Below are positions 36,138-44,462 of a stretch of DNA of 64,000 nt, piece by piece; the stretch's first letter is position 1, and every line of letters begins with the position of its first letter. The notes under the pieces were generated by a model that saw only the letters and a list, made by a program, of their open reading frames with translations, was not told the DNA's origin and ran no database searches. Origin of the DNA: KK5 sp034043675 (lineage in GTDB: Bacteria; Pseudomonadota; Gammaproteobacteria; Burkholderiales; Burkholderiaceae_C); assembly GCF_034043675.1 (NCBI RefSeq), contig NZ_JAXCLA010000003.1, positions 310,001 through 374,000 on the forward strand, in the 5' to 3' direction. Both the position numbers and the translations under genes were made by a program.

Positions 36138-36248
36138 GCTTATCTCCCTGAATCTTGACCCGCGAAATGCGGTGCCTTGAGCTGCGGCCAAGGGGCCGTG
36201 GCAGCTCGTCGTTGCTACTGAATGGCCCGCGTCGCGCAGGCTGTTGAA

Positions 36249-36548
36249 TCAAATTTGGTACTGCTCGAGAAGGGCTAGGTCGTGCCTTAACGGGCATAGG
36301 CAAAGCAAGTACGCCCGCTCGCGTTCATCGACGATCTGGCGCATCGGGCTGCGGCTGAACTTCGAAAGGCGGCCAGGCTCCGTTTGCACGGCGTCCAACG
36401 CGGCCAGAAACCACGGCTGGTAAGTCGCCTCCGCCGGCCGTGCCAGCTTCGGGACGCTCCGCGGTGGCGCATGGGCGAGTCGCCCGTTGCTTCGGCAGGC
36501 ACTGCGACGGCACCACTGCCGGGGCGAGATGCGGATAGCTTGGACCAT
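36249..36548 (-). CDS. 99-residue protein ahead of tnsA
   Basis: The ATG at 36548 is preceded by GGAGGAG at good spacing, the strongest site in this part of the operon. The protein is basic, contains QWCRRSACRS, and ends with a LLCLCPLRHDLALLEQ segment. I do not recognise a family. Its position first in the tns operon, 111 bp before tnsA, suggests a regulator, but nothing in the sequence proves that. The real gene could be shorter. Confidence 0.5.
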   Translation of the reverse strand: MVQAIRISPRQWCRRSACRSNGRLAHAPPRSVPKLARPAEATYQPWFLAALDAVQTEPGRLSKFSRSPMRQIVDERERAYLLCLCPLRHDLALLEQYQI

Positions 36549-36608
36549 GATGGCTCCTCCGGTTTCTGCCCCTACAGCTAGGGATCGCGGATGGGCAGGT
36601 CCGCGTGA

Positions 36609-36635
36609 TTTCATCGTAGGTGATGAAAATTCATC
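36609..36635. promoter_or_regulatory. operator-like repeats in the tns promoter region
   Basis: TTTCATC at 36609-36615, GATGAAA at 36622-36628 and TTCATC at 36630-36635 form overlapping inverted repeats. They lie between the divergent 99-residue gene and the DUF6471-like gene. Spacing fits a dimeric repressor. A second weak hairpin (CACAC..GTGTG) is at 36650-36665. No -35/-10 pair was clear enough to list. Confidence 0.5.
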
Positions 36636-36726
36636 GGAAAAGAGGAAACCACACTGCCGGTGTGTGAAGCTTCGCCCGTCGAGGCGTCCGGCCTGCGACG
36701 AACTCGAAGCTCACTTATAGGTCGAA

Positions 36727-36978
36727 ATGCATCGCTGGGAAGAACAGGCGCGCAACACGCTGCGGGCGCACATGCGTCAGCAGCACATGTCATTCAAGAC
36801 GCTGCAAGTCCGCCTTGAAGCTCTTGGCGTGTTCGACTCGCAGGTGAACCTGAGCAACAAGGTTGGCCGCGGCAAGTTCTCTTACGCGTTCTTCCTACAG
36901 TGCATGGAAGCGATGAACATCGACCCGACTGTGAAGCTCACGGACGCTGCGTCTGCCGTTAACTCGAAGAAGCCGTAG
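36727..36978 (+). CDS. DUF6471-like small helix-turn-helix protein
   Basis: This 83-residue protein contains LRAHMRQQHMSFKTLQVRLEAL followed by NLSNKVGRGKFSYAFFLQCM, which matches the order of the DUF6471 family. The pattern looks like a helix-turn-helix with an XRE-like helix. Divergent placement from the tns operon, with operator-like repeats between them, makes it a good candidate for the operon's regulator. Confidence 0.65.
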   Translation: MHRWEEQARNTLRAHMRQQHMSFKTLQVRLEALGVFDSQVNLSNKVGRGKFSYAFFLQCMEAMNIDPTVKLTDAASAVNSKKP

Positions 36979-37010
36979 CTCGACTTGAACTCCGATGCCT
37001 CAGTGGTTTG

Positions 37011-37083
37011 ACCAAGCCAGCTTGGTGTCTTGGTGAGCCGTCCTCTCGTTGGTCGCCCTAAGGCGTTGACCAAGGCTCTTGGT
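37011..37083. repeat. three overlapping ACCAAG/CTTGGT inverted repeats
   Basis: ACCAAGC-CA-GCTTGGT at 37011-37026, TTGGTC with GACCAA at 37049-37073, and ACCAAG-GCT-CTTGGT at 37069-37083 share arms. They lie in the gene-free stretch 36979-37298 between convergent genes. They may be binding sites, or alternate terminator hairpins that switch pairing. Nothing else is seen in that stretch. Confidence 0.4.
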
Positions 37084-37298
37084 TAGTTTGTTCTTGTTCG
37101 TTTTCATGCGATGTCGTGAATGTCCGAGCGAAACTGCTAAATGCCCTGACATTCTTACGGCGCGCCGAGGCAGCTCTGCTGGACTTCTCCAACAATCGGC
37201 AACAACTTCACGTTATCTGCGCCTATGCATTGCGTGCTGACCGCCTGGATGCGATGACGCGTGAGCCTAGTTAGTTCGGTCGCGGCTGAAAACGGAAA

Positions 37299-38336
37299 CT
37301 AGCTATTCGAAATGGCTGTGGGCCAAGTTGCCCAGTTCGCAAGATGCACCTCGACCGTGTTGACGTCGGCGCCCGCATTGCCTGCTATCCGAGCCGCGTC
37401 CTCCTCGGGCAGTTCCGCCAGGGCATCAATGGCCTTGTTTAGCTTGATACGAAAGTCGGCGAGGGCGCCCTTGAAGCCAGACAACTCGTGCAGTCGATTT
37501 AGCGCGATGGGATAGGGCTTCGCGTGCGACGAGTAGAAGCTCGCGAGCCAGGACTTGATGCCCTTCCCTGCGTCCAGTGCGGCTCGCGGCACCGCTGACC
37601 AGAGCGCCCGGCCGTAGAGGTTGGCTACCTGCTCGGGAATGGCAACGCTGAGCACGTCCTTTCCGAGGAGGCGGCCTGTCGTTCTCACGGTACTGTTGAC
37701 CAGCGTGGGCACGTAGTAGGGCGTGTCCTTCACCGTCACGATCACCGATGAGCTCTTCAGACGGGCCAGACTGGTGAGAACTGCCTGGTGCATGTCGACG
37801 CCGTATCCAACGCGCAGAACCTGCATGAATGCATAGACTGTGAGCTGCTTCTCGTTCGATTTTCCGTTTGTCAGAAGCGGGTCGTCACGGAAAAGCTCCA
37901 GGCAGGCCGCGAAGACCCTGCGGTCGAAAGCTCCCATCCAGGGGCCGCTGGCCTCGATGTGCGCATCTCCATATCCGACGCTGAATAGCGGGCCTGGCTG
38001 GGTGGTCTGGGAAAGCACCTCGGAACTTGCCGGTATGACTCGAGCAGCCCAGAGAGGTGACCGAAGCAGCGCATTCGGCAGCGGAACGTGCCCCTGTGCA
38101 CAAGAGGGGAGAAAGAGCTGACCACGGAGCTCGACAGCCTGATGCAGTCGAGCGCTTTGCAGCCGCCGAACCGCGGAGCCAGGCGGGAGTCTGAGCACTG
38201 GTTCGCTTGCTGCTGCCGCCGCCTTTTGGAGCTTTGCAGCCTCGTCAAGGATTGCTGTTCTCTCTTCGGTCGTGAGGCCTGCGCGTTGGGAGGCTGAAAG
38301 TAGGAGGCTTAGTTTTTCAGACCGGATAGGGGACAT
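37299..38336 (-). CDS. trfA: TrfA-like plasmid replication initiator, copy 2
   Basis: The 345-residue protein closely follows RK2 TrfA: LPNALLRSPLWAA, FDRRVFAACLELF, then WLASFYSSHAKPYP with NRLHELSG. The late segment is almost the TrfA sequence that I recall. It should bind the iterons that lie 15 bp upstream (38351-38432). The start is ATG 38336, with TTG 38339 as alternative. It is the more intact of two copies in the element and is transcribed away from the iterons, as in RK2. Confidence 0.85.
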   Translation of the reverse strand: MSPIRSEKLSLLLSASQRAGLTTEERTAILDEAAKLQKAAAAASEPVLRLPPGSAVRRLQSARLHQAVELRGQLFLPSCAQGHVPLPNALLRSPLWAARVIPASSEVLSQTTQPGPLFSVGYGDAHIEASGPWMGAFDRRVFAACLELFRDDPLLTNGKSNEKQLTVYAFMQVLRVGYGVDMHQAVLTSLARLKSSSVIVTVKDTPYYVPTLVNSTVRTTGRLLGKDVLSVAIPEQVANLYGRALWSAVPRAALDAGKGIKSWLASFYSSHAKPYPIALNRLHELSGFKGALADFRIKLNKAIDALAELPEEDAARIAGNAGADVNTVEVHLANWATWPTAISNS

Positions 38337-38350
38337 CAACTACTGCTGCA

Positions 38351-38545
38351 ACTTGAGGTTGAGCGACTTTTACTTGAGGTTGAGCGACCCTCAACTTGAG
38401 GTTGGGCGACAAAAGACTTGAGGTTGAGCGACTTTGACCATCGGAAACGGGCCTGCTCAAGTGCGAAATCTTAGTTCGATTAAGCGGAGATTTTGTGGGC
38501 GAGCGCCAGCGAGGGGAGCGCTCTAATCAATTAATCATCTAAGAA
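38351..38545. other. candidate iteron origin of replication
   Basis: Four direct repeats of ACTTGAGGTTGAGCGAC start at 38351, 38372, 38394 and 38416 (21- to 22-bp period, two helical turns). An AT-rich run (TAATCAATTAATCATCTAAG) follows at 38524-38543. Repeats upstream of trfA plus an AT-rich stretch form a typical plasmid origin. The core TTGAGG is also in RK2 iterons as I recall them. Stretch 38546-38897 shows nothing further. Confidence 0.68.
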
Positions 38546-38897
38546 CCGAACCGCGCGCGTTGCGTGAGGCTGGGGAGGCTCTTTGTTGGAATGGAAGAAC
38601 CGGAGGCAGCCTCGGCTGCCGAACGGTTCTGCCAATCGCCTTCGGCGATGAAGATCGTGAGCTTGCCCATGACGTTGAACTACGCAGGTCTGGGTGATGT
38701 GGGTTGAGGCTCTCCTCGAGCTGGTGCTTGCGCCCGCCGGGCGCCCTGGGTGGAAGATTCGGTTGGCGCGCCGCTAGTCCTACGGACCTGTGCTGACCAG
38801 GCACGGCGGGTGGGCGGCCTCGAATGCACGTTGTCCGCCGTGGCATCCGCTTGCGTTGTCACGCTGCCCTGCGCGCGTACCGCGCACCGCATCGCCG

Positions 38898-40599
38898 GCT
38901 GGCGGGTGAACTTCAATTGACGGAGACGGCATCCGCGCTTCCAATTTGCCGACAGCCAAAAGGCTGCATACCAATAAGTCAGGGGGATAGCATGGGTCGA
39001 AGGTCTGGAGTCGAGGGCTTCTTGCGTGCGGCGGGCCGGGCGATGGCCGCGGCGGAACGAGACCGGCAGCGCTCGATTCGCATGGCAGCCACGCGAGCTA
39101 GGCAGGTTGAGCGACAGCAGCGGATGGCATTCAACCAGCAGCGAAAGGCCGACCAAGCTGCCGCGAAGGAAGCCAAGGCGCAATATCTCGCGGATCGCCA
39201 GGCGGAGGCTGAGGACCTGAACGCTGAAGTTGACGAGCAGGTCGGCGCGCTTCAAAGCATCCTCGAGCACACCCTGGGCGTGGACGACCGGATCAACTTC
39301 GACACGCTCAGGAGCCGAGTCGCCTTCGAGGCGTTCAAAACCCCGTCGACGCTCGCGCCACGCGCCGCGCCAAAGTCCACCGTCGTTGAGCCATTGACCT
39401 GGCTGCAAGGCCTGATTCCCGGAGCCTCAGGCCGGCACGCTCGTGCCGTTGAGAAGGCCCGTGCTGAAGATGCTGCGGCGTTGGCCAGCCACGAAAAGGC
39501 GGAGGCGGCCAAGGCGGCGCAACTCGCCAAGGCAATGGACGAACACGCACAGCGTAAGGCAGCGTATGACGGTGAACAGCTCCGAAAGAACACCGAAGTG
39601 GACGAGTTCGAGGCGGACTATCGCGCCAAGGACGCGGAGGCTGTCGTCGCGTACAACGAGATGGTCCTCACGCGGTCTGAATACCCCGAGGAAGGCTTTC
39701 CGCAGAGCTTCCGCCTGGCGTACAACACGTCGTCCAGCGAATTGGTCGTCGAGTACGAGCTCCCGCTGCCGTCCGTCGTTCCTGCCGAAGCCGAGTACAA
39801 GTACGTCAAGACCCGCGACGAGATTGAGTCCAAGCCGCGCAAGCCGGCGGAAGTGAAGAAGCTCTACCAGGACCTGGTGGCTGCGGTGACGCTTCGCACA
39901 CTGCATGAGCTGTTCGAAGCGGACCAGGCCAACGCTCTGAACCTCGTCACCTTCACCGGCGTGCTCGACACCGTCGACCCGGCCAGCGGGCGCGATACCC
40001 GCGTTCCAGTGGTCAGCGTACGCGCGCCCAAGGGTGACTTCGAGCAGCTGCGATTGGACAAGGTCGACAAGATCGTCTGCCTCCGTAACCTCGGCGCTCA
40101 GGTGTCGAGCCGCCCCGATGAGCTGCAGGCAGTGAAGCCCATCGTCGAGTTCGACATGGTCGATAAGCGCTTCATCGAGCAGGGGGATGTGCTGTCCGGC
40201 CTGGAGTCACGTCCGAACTTGATGGATTTGACCCCCAGTGAGTTCGAGGTCTTGGTGTCGAACCTCTTCGGCAAGATGGGCCTTGAGACCAAGCTCACCC
40301 GCTCTTCGCGTGACGGTGGCGTGGATGCCGTTGCCTTCGACGCGCGCCCCGTACTTGGCGGTAAGGTGGTGATCCAGGCCAAGCGCTATCGCGACACCGT
40401 CGGCGTCAGTGCCGTGCGGGACCTGTACGGCACGATGCTCAATGAAGGGGCCAGCAAGGGCATCCTTGTGTGCACCAGCGGCTTCGGCGTCGACGCATAC
40501 AACTTCTCAAAGGACAAGCCGCTGGAACTCATCGACGGCGGTGGGCTGCTGTACTTGCTGCGAGAACATGCAGGCACCCATGCTCGCATAGCTTCCTAA
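38898..40599 (+). repeat. 1.7-kb duplicated segment, copy 2
   Basis: This copy shares its leader (starting GCTGGCGGGTGAAC) and gene with 5556-7258. It lies inside the element, just past the iteron region. Together with copy 1 outside the left end, the pair could allow recombination across the region. Confidence 0.85.
38992..40599 (+). CDS. Mrr-type restriction endonuclease with coiled-coil N-terminus, copy 2
   Basis: The 535-residue product is nearly identical in layout to copy 1: a helical basic N-terminus, a middle region and a C-terminal nuclease core with DGGVDAVAF and VIQAKRY. The catalytic residues are conserved. ATG at 38992 follows AGGGGGAT. A HEPN-type gene begins 22 bp downstream, so here the nuclease is the first gene of a cluster. 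Most substitutions are conservative. Confidence 0.82.
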   Translation: MGRRSGVEGFLRAAGRAMAAAERDRQRSIRMAATRARQVERQQRMAFNQQRKADQAAAKEAKAQYLADRQAEAEDLNAEVDEQVGALQSILEHTLGVDDRINFDTLRSRVAFEAFKTPSTLAPRAAPKSTVVEPLTWLQGLIPGASGRHARAVEKARAEDAAALASHEKAEAAKAAQLAKAMDEHAQRKAAYDGEQLRKNTEVDEFEADYRAKDAEAVVAYNEMVLTRSEYPEEGFPQSFRLAYNTSSSELVVEYELPLPSVVPAEAEYKYVKTRDEIESKPRKPAEVKKLYQDLVAAVTLRTLHELFEADQANALNLVTFTGVLDTVDPASGRDTRVPVVSVRAPKGDFEQLRLDKVDKIVCLRNLGAQVSSRPDELQAVKPIVEFDMVDKRFIEQGDVLSGLESRPNLMDLTPSEFEVLVSNLFGKMGLETKLTRSSRDGGVDAVAFDARPVLGGKVVIQAKRYRDTVGVSAVRDLYGTMLNEGASKGILVCTSGFGVDAYNFSKDKPLELIDGGGLLYLLREHAGTHARIAS

Positions 40600-40621
40600 C
40601 CGCCTTCGAGGATTGACTGCT

Positions 40622-41743
40622 GTGGACGTTCGCGACGGCGACGAGACCAAGGTAGAGCCGATGCACGAGTACGTTGCCGTGCTTCGGTGCCAAACCTGGA
40701 ATGTCTGGCCGGAGCGGTCCGGCGTAGAGGAGCATCCGTTCCCCGTCGGCGATGGTCGCGGTGGAGTGCTTCACGCTCGGCTGGTGGTCCTGTCCTATGA
40801 ACAGCGCCCAATCCCTCACTACTTCGACGACAAAGAGACCAAGGCTGGAGGTTTGCTGTGGGACGGGAGGACGCCGGGGCACCTCAACCTGCGCGATGCC
40901 ATTCTGAAGTGCCCCGAGGATCGAATAGAGCTGAGCTTTCAGCATCGCTACGCCCGTCACGGCGAAGTGGACGTGTGCCTCAATTTCAAGTGCCAAGGCG
41001 ATCCGTCTCCCGAAACGGTTGATTCACTGCGCGCCACTACCCACGCGGTGATCTCCCTGATTAACCTCAGCCTCCACGAATACTTGGTGCCTGCCGCGCC
41101 GTTTCAGTTACTGAAGGTGGAGCCCGATGGCAAAAGCTCCTTGTCGTCATCAATTCAAATACAAGTCACTCGACCACGAAGGGAGTACCCGGAGCAGGAG
41201 CTGCAGGCCGCCGTCTCCAGCATCGCCCATGCCTTGCGATCCTCGAGATTTGGTCCGAAGCTGGTCACTGCGTTAGAGCTCTACGCGGCTCACTTTTCCG
41301 AGGCGCAGGCGCGAGTTCGATTTCTGCTTCTTGTCGTCGCGATTGAGTCCTTGTGCACCCCCACAAGAAAGCACGAGGTCAGCGTGGACTTGCTGACGCG
41401 GTGGCAGGCCGAGCTCGGGGCCGAGATGGAAGCGCTGGAGCGTTCGACCGAGGAGTGGCTTAGCCTCGATGCGCTCAAGCGCGAGCTCGGGTTCCGGTCA
41501 GACGATTCCATCCGTAGCCAGTTCCGCAAGTTGTTTGCCAGTCTCCCCGGTGTTCCTGCCGAGGAGTCAAAGGACCTCCAGAGGCGGGCGCTCCATGTCT
41601 ATGACAAGCGGAGCACCCTTGTTCATGAGGGCGAACTTCCAAGCGAAGAGTTGGTCGGCCTGGAAAAGGAGGCCTGCCTGCTGCTCGAGAAGGTATTTGC
41701 GGAGACCCTCGCCAGCACCGCTGAAGTGCCCGGAGGAGGCTGA
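40622..41743 (+). CDS. HEPN-type protein with RX4H motif, 373 residues
   Basis: The C-terminal half is helical and carries VYDKRSTLVHEGEL, an RX4H motif, after a helix with VVAIESLC, as in ApeA-like HEPN proteins. The N-terminal half is beta-rich and unassigned. GAGGA precedes a GTG at 40622; TTG 40613 and ATG 40661 are alternatives. It follows copy 2 of the Mrr-type gene by 22 bp. RNA cleavage is the expected activity if the motif is functional. Confidence 0.6.
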   Translation: MDVRDGDETKVEPMHEYVAVLRCQTWNVWPERSGVEEHPFPVGDGRGGVLHARLVVLSYEQRPIPHYFDDKETKAGGLLWDGRTPGHLNLRDAILKCPEDRIELSFQHRYARHGEVDVCLNFKCQGDPSPETVDSLRATTHAVISLINLSLHEYLVPAAPFQLLKVEPDGKSSLSSSIQIQVTRPRREYPEQELQAAVSSIAHALRSSRFGPKLVTALELYAAHFSEAQARVRFLLLVVAIESLCTPTRKHEVSVDLLTRWQAELGAEMEALERSTEEWLSLDALKRELGFRSDDSIRSQFRKLFASLPGVPAEESKDLQRRALHVYDKRSTLVHEGELPSEELVGLEKEACLLLEKVFAETLASTAEVPGGG

Positions 41744-41871
41744 TGGCCGAGTGGCAAGGCCGCGCCTCTGCCGAGGCTCGCAGCGCACCGCCATCTTCCG
41801 CGGCAGCCGAGGCTGTGATAGCTTTAAGCCCGCATGGTGCCTCGCCCTGGGGCGCTGAAGGGAGAAGCAGA

Positions 41872-42201
41872 ATGAGCCGAGTATTTGAAGCGATTGCGGC
41901 CGCCCCACTGGCCGTCGTCAACGCCATCGAGTTCCTAGGTCGCCGCAGAGGCGACGACGACATCACCGCTGAGTGGCGAGCTCGTTGGCGCGCCGTCGCG
42001 GGTTCTAGCCTCGCTGTGCTTCTCGCGTTCGGAGTGGCGATGTTCGCCGCGCCGATGCTGGACATCGTGAGTCCCGGCGCTGCGCCGATCCGCGATGTTC
42101 TGGCTTGGCTCTTGATGGCTCCCATGTTGGCGGCGATGACCTGGGCCGCTATCGCAGCCCTGCGAGTTTGGTTGTTCGAGCGCGAACACTTTGCCCAGTA
42201 G
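41872..42201 (+). CDS. small two-transmembrane protein
   Basis: A GGGAG site precedes the ATG at 41872. The 109-residue protein has two hydrophobic stretches (AGSSLAVLLAFGVAMFAA and VLAWLLMAPMLAAMTWAA). Its N-terminus is charged (LGRRRGDDD). The open frame extends back to an ATG at 41743 that overlaps the stop codon of the HEPN gene; that N-terminus is low in complexity, so the later start is preferred. No family is recognised. Confidence 0.5.
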   Translation: MSRVFEAIAAAPLAVVNAIEFLGRRRGDDDITAEWRARWRAVAGSSLAVLLAFGVAMFAAPMLDIVSPGAAPIRDVLAWLLMAPMLAAMTWAAIAALRVWLFEREHFAQ

Positions 42202-42790
42202 GTCTTCGTTGCCGTCGCCGTCGCCGTTGCCGGCCCCGCGCCGCCGAAAGCAAGCCGCCTCCTTCGAAGACCAGTTCCATTGCAGCCTCGGACGGTTAGT
42301 CCATGAAACCGCGCGTCTGGACTTCCTCGTCGGCCTGCAGCTGAACTGGCTTGGCCAGCATTGCAACGTGTCGGTCGCTCGCTATCTCGATCCGACGAAG
42401 TGCAGCTTGGCCATGAGGCTCGCCAAGCTCCATAGCTTGGTCAAACGGGCCTTCAAGCCGGCAGGACCGGCTGCATTGAATGAGTTCGGCGCCTGGTTTG
42501 AACAGGCTGGCGCCGCGCGCGCACTTCGCAATAACTACGCGCACGGCCGTTGGGGTGTCCCGGTCCGGCTCGACGAAGACCCTCGAGGACCGGAGTTTCC
42601 ACGGATTCAGATGCTCGCGTTCGTCGCGCTCGATTGGGATATGACCCCAAATCAGCCGGATCGCAGTGTCTACATGAGCCTGGAGTCTTTCCAGCAGCAG
42701 GTTGCGGATGCGGTGAAGGTCTTCAACTCGTACTTCAAGCTTTCTGAGAAGCATCTGCCTCACGTTGGCGTACCTGGTCGAAGGTCCTGA
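42191..42790 (+). CDS. HEPN-type protein with RX4H motif, about 199 residues
   Basis: The helical protein contains ALRNNYAHGRWG, an RX4H motif, in the middle of the chain. A conserved start is not visible: the frame opens at TTG 42191, and TTG codons at 42209 or 42227 are also possible. Its first codons overlap the end of the two-transmembrane gene. It would form a four-gene cluster with the Mrr-type, HEPN and membrane genes. Confidence 0.55.
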   Translation: MPSRSSLPSPSPLPAPRRRKQAASFEDQFHCSLGRLVHETARLDFLVGLQLNWLGQHCNVSVARYLDPTKCSLAMRLAKLHSLVKRAFKPAGPAALNEFGAWFEQAGAARALRNNYAHGRWGVPVRLDEDPRGPEFPRIQMLAFVALDWDMTPNQPDRSVYMSLESFQQQVADAVKVFNSYFKLSEKHLPHVGVPGRRS

Positions 42791-42840
42791 GAAGCGTCGA
42801 CCTTTCGCAAGTTCACAGACGGAGTTCGGCCATCAAACTA

Positions 42841-42858
42841 TGAAGGCTCTTTGCCTTC
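42841..42858 (+). terminator. weak hairpin after the HEPN cluster
   Basis: GAAGGC, loop TCTTT, GCCTTC form a 6-bp stem, about 50 bp after the preceding stop codon and before the TniQ gene. No T-run follows, so a terminator role is uncertain. Confidence 0.25.
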
Positions 42859-43053
42859 GAACCTTCACACTACGTCAGTAGTGCTTCTGCCGCCGTTGCA
42901 GCCTGCCGCGCCTACTATCCGCGCGACTGAGTCGACGGAGGATGCGATGAGGCAGACGCTGCACACGAGGCTGGATGGCTGCTTGAGAGCCTGCCCGCGG
43001 GGCGTCGGCAAGGCCGCCCCTTGTAGGGCCGCGTCCCAATGCACGGGTGGCCA

Positions 43054-44214
43054 ATGAAGCTCTTCCGGCCGTACCCGAGCGAACTCGTTGGCAGCATGCT
43101 GTCGCGGGCGATCCGCGATTCGGGGTTGTGCGTACCGGCACTTATGCAGGCACTGACAGGCCGGCCGCTCTTTTCCCATTCCTTCGTCGTTGCCCGGCAC
43201 CCGGGCATCGCTGCAGCCTTCGGTATGGATGTCGAGGAATTCATCAAGCGGCACACGTCGACTGCCTACTCCTTGGCATTCATGCCTGCTGAGCAACGGC
43301 ACCGGCTGTGGGCTTCGGCAATCTCCGCAGAACCCAGGGCAAGCTACATGGCGGGCATCGCCAGCAACCTGACAAGCACGACGCCAAACCTGAGGTTCTG
43401 CCCGAGCTGCGTTGAGGAGGACCTTGCGACGTTTGGGGAAAGCTACTGGCGTCGAGAGCACCAGCTCCCAGCAGTCGGTGTGTGCCATCTCCATGGGCGC
43501 AGCCTGCTCGTGTCGACGATAGCGATGAGGGCCAGGCTACCTGCGCCGCCGCCGCATGAATGCGACGGAACGGACCCGTGCTGCTGCCTGCCTCTCCCCG
43601 TGCAGCTCGAAGTTGCCATGTGGTCGCACCGCACCTTGAACCTCGAGCTGCAGCATGAACAGGCGTGGCCGGATTGGTTTAGAGAACGTGCGCGGGAAGC
43701 CAGCTACGAATTCGTTCAGGGGACGAACTCTGGCGACAGGTTGTCGCGAGACCTCAAGCGGTTCTATTCCCCGGGCTTCCTCCAAGACCATGGCTGTGCA
43801 GTTGATCGGCAGGTAGGGCTTCAATGGCCCGCCCGCCTTCTCAGGTCCTGCGCAAAGGGCATCGAGCCTCTCAAGCACGTACTGATGGGAGTCTTCCTGG
43901 AATCCGGAGAGAGGGCTACCGCAGCAAAGCGGAAAGGGTTCATTGCGCGCGGACCGCGTCGTGACCGCTCGCTAGAAGACGCAGCCGCCGTCCGTCGGGT
44001 TGCCGCGGTTGCGGACCGCGTGCGTAAACAAGGTGGACAGGCGAACCTCGCGATTCTGATGCGCCGGGCGGGCGTTCATACCCTTTGGAGGCATAGCTAT
44101 CCACGGCTGCCGCAGCTGCAGGCGTGGGTCGCGGAATTCAAGGCGACCGAGGAGTACCGACGCTGGGTGAAAGAGCCGAAGGGAGACATGCGACATGTCG
44201 GGCATGGGGAATGA
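43054..44214 (+). CDS. tniQ: TniQ/TnsD-type target-site selector
   Basis: The 386-residue protein begins with the TniQ signature RPYPSELVGSMLSRAI, followed by a zinc-finger region RFCPSCVEEDL, WRREHQLPAVGVCHLHG. The C-terminal half is helical and DNA-binding-like. TniQ/TnsD proteins choose the insertion site and recruit TnsC. An ATG at 43039 is an alternative start. It is 7 kb from tnsA and on the opposite strand, unlike most Tn7 operons. It is the best candidate for recognition of the 3' end of putR. Confidence 0.85.
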   Translation: MKLFRPYPSELVGSMLSRAIRDSGLCVPALMQALTGRPLFSHSFVVARHPGIAAAFGMDVEEFIKRHTSTAYSLAFMPAEQRHRLWASAISAEPRASYMAGIASNLTSTTPNLRFCPSCVEEDLATFGESYWRREHQLPAVGVCHLHGRSLLVSTIAMRARLPAPPPHECDGTDPCCCLPLPVQLEVAMWSHRTLNLELQHEQAWPDWFRERAREASYEFVQGTNSGDRLSRDLKRFYSPGFLQDHGCAVDRQVGLQWPARLLRSCAKGIEPLKHVLMGVFLESGERATAAKRKGFIARGPRRDRSLEDAAAVRRVAAVADRVRKQGGQANLAILMRRAGVHTLWRHSYPRLPQLQAWVAEFKATEEYRRWVKEPKGDMRHVGHGE

Positions 44215-44416
44215 AAGGGTCGTCGAGGCGGTGGTGACCGTCATCATCGAAGAGTTTGAACTCGTTCATCTCGAGGCGCCTGGCGATCTAACGCTGTCGA
44301 TAGGTGAGCTGACGCCGGGCGTTCAATGGCAAGACCTCCGAGTTGGTCAGCGGCTGCGCTGCCGGATTGAGGGTGTCCATGCAACCAGGGTGTTACACGC
44401 GGAGGTCATCAGCTGA
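44195..44416 (+). CDS. small OB-fold-like protein overlapping tniQ
   Basis: The ATG lies within the end of tniQ (20 bp overlap), and the 73-residue protein contains DLRVGQRLRCRIEG followed by ATRVLHAEVI. The pattern resembles an S1/OB-type beta barrel. It may bind nucleic acid and is probably translated with tniQ. Function unknown. Confidence 0.45.
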   Translation: MSGMGNERVVEAVVTVIIEEFELVHLEAPGDLTLSIGELTPGVQWQDLRVGQRLRCRIEGVHATRVLHAEVIS

Positions 44417-44462
44417 TAGGTCTGAGCAAGGATTGATAGAGCTCCGAGTGCACAATCGGCGC

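Noticed and set aside
36979..37298. Right end of the element next to tnsA
   Set aside because: The palindromes here do not match the end-repeat motif found at 8.03 and 55.9 kb.
38351..38432. CRISPR array
   Set aside because: The repeats are direct with only 4-5 nt between 17-bp cores, so there are no spacers, and no cas genes are present.
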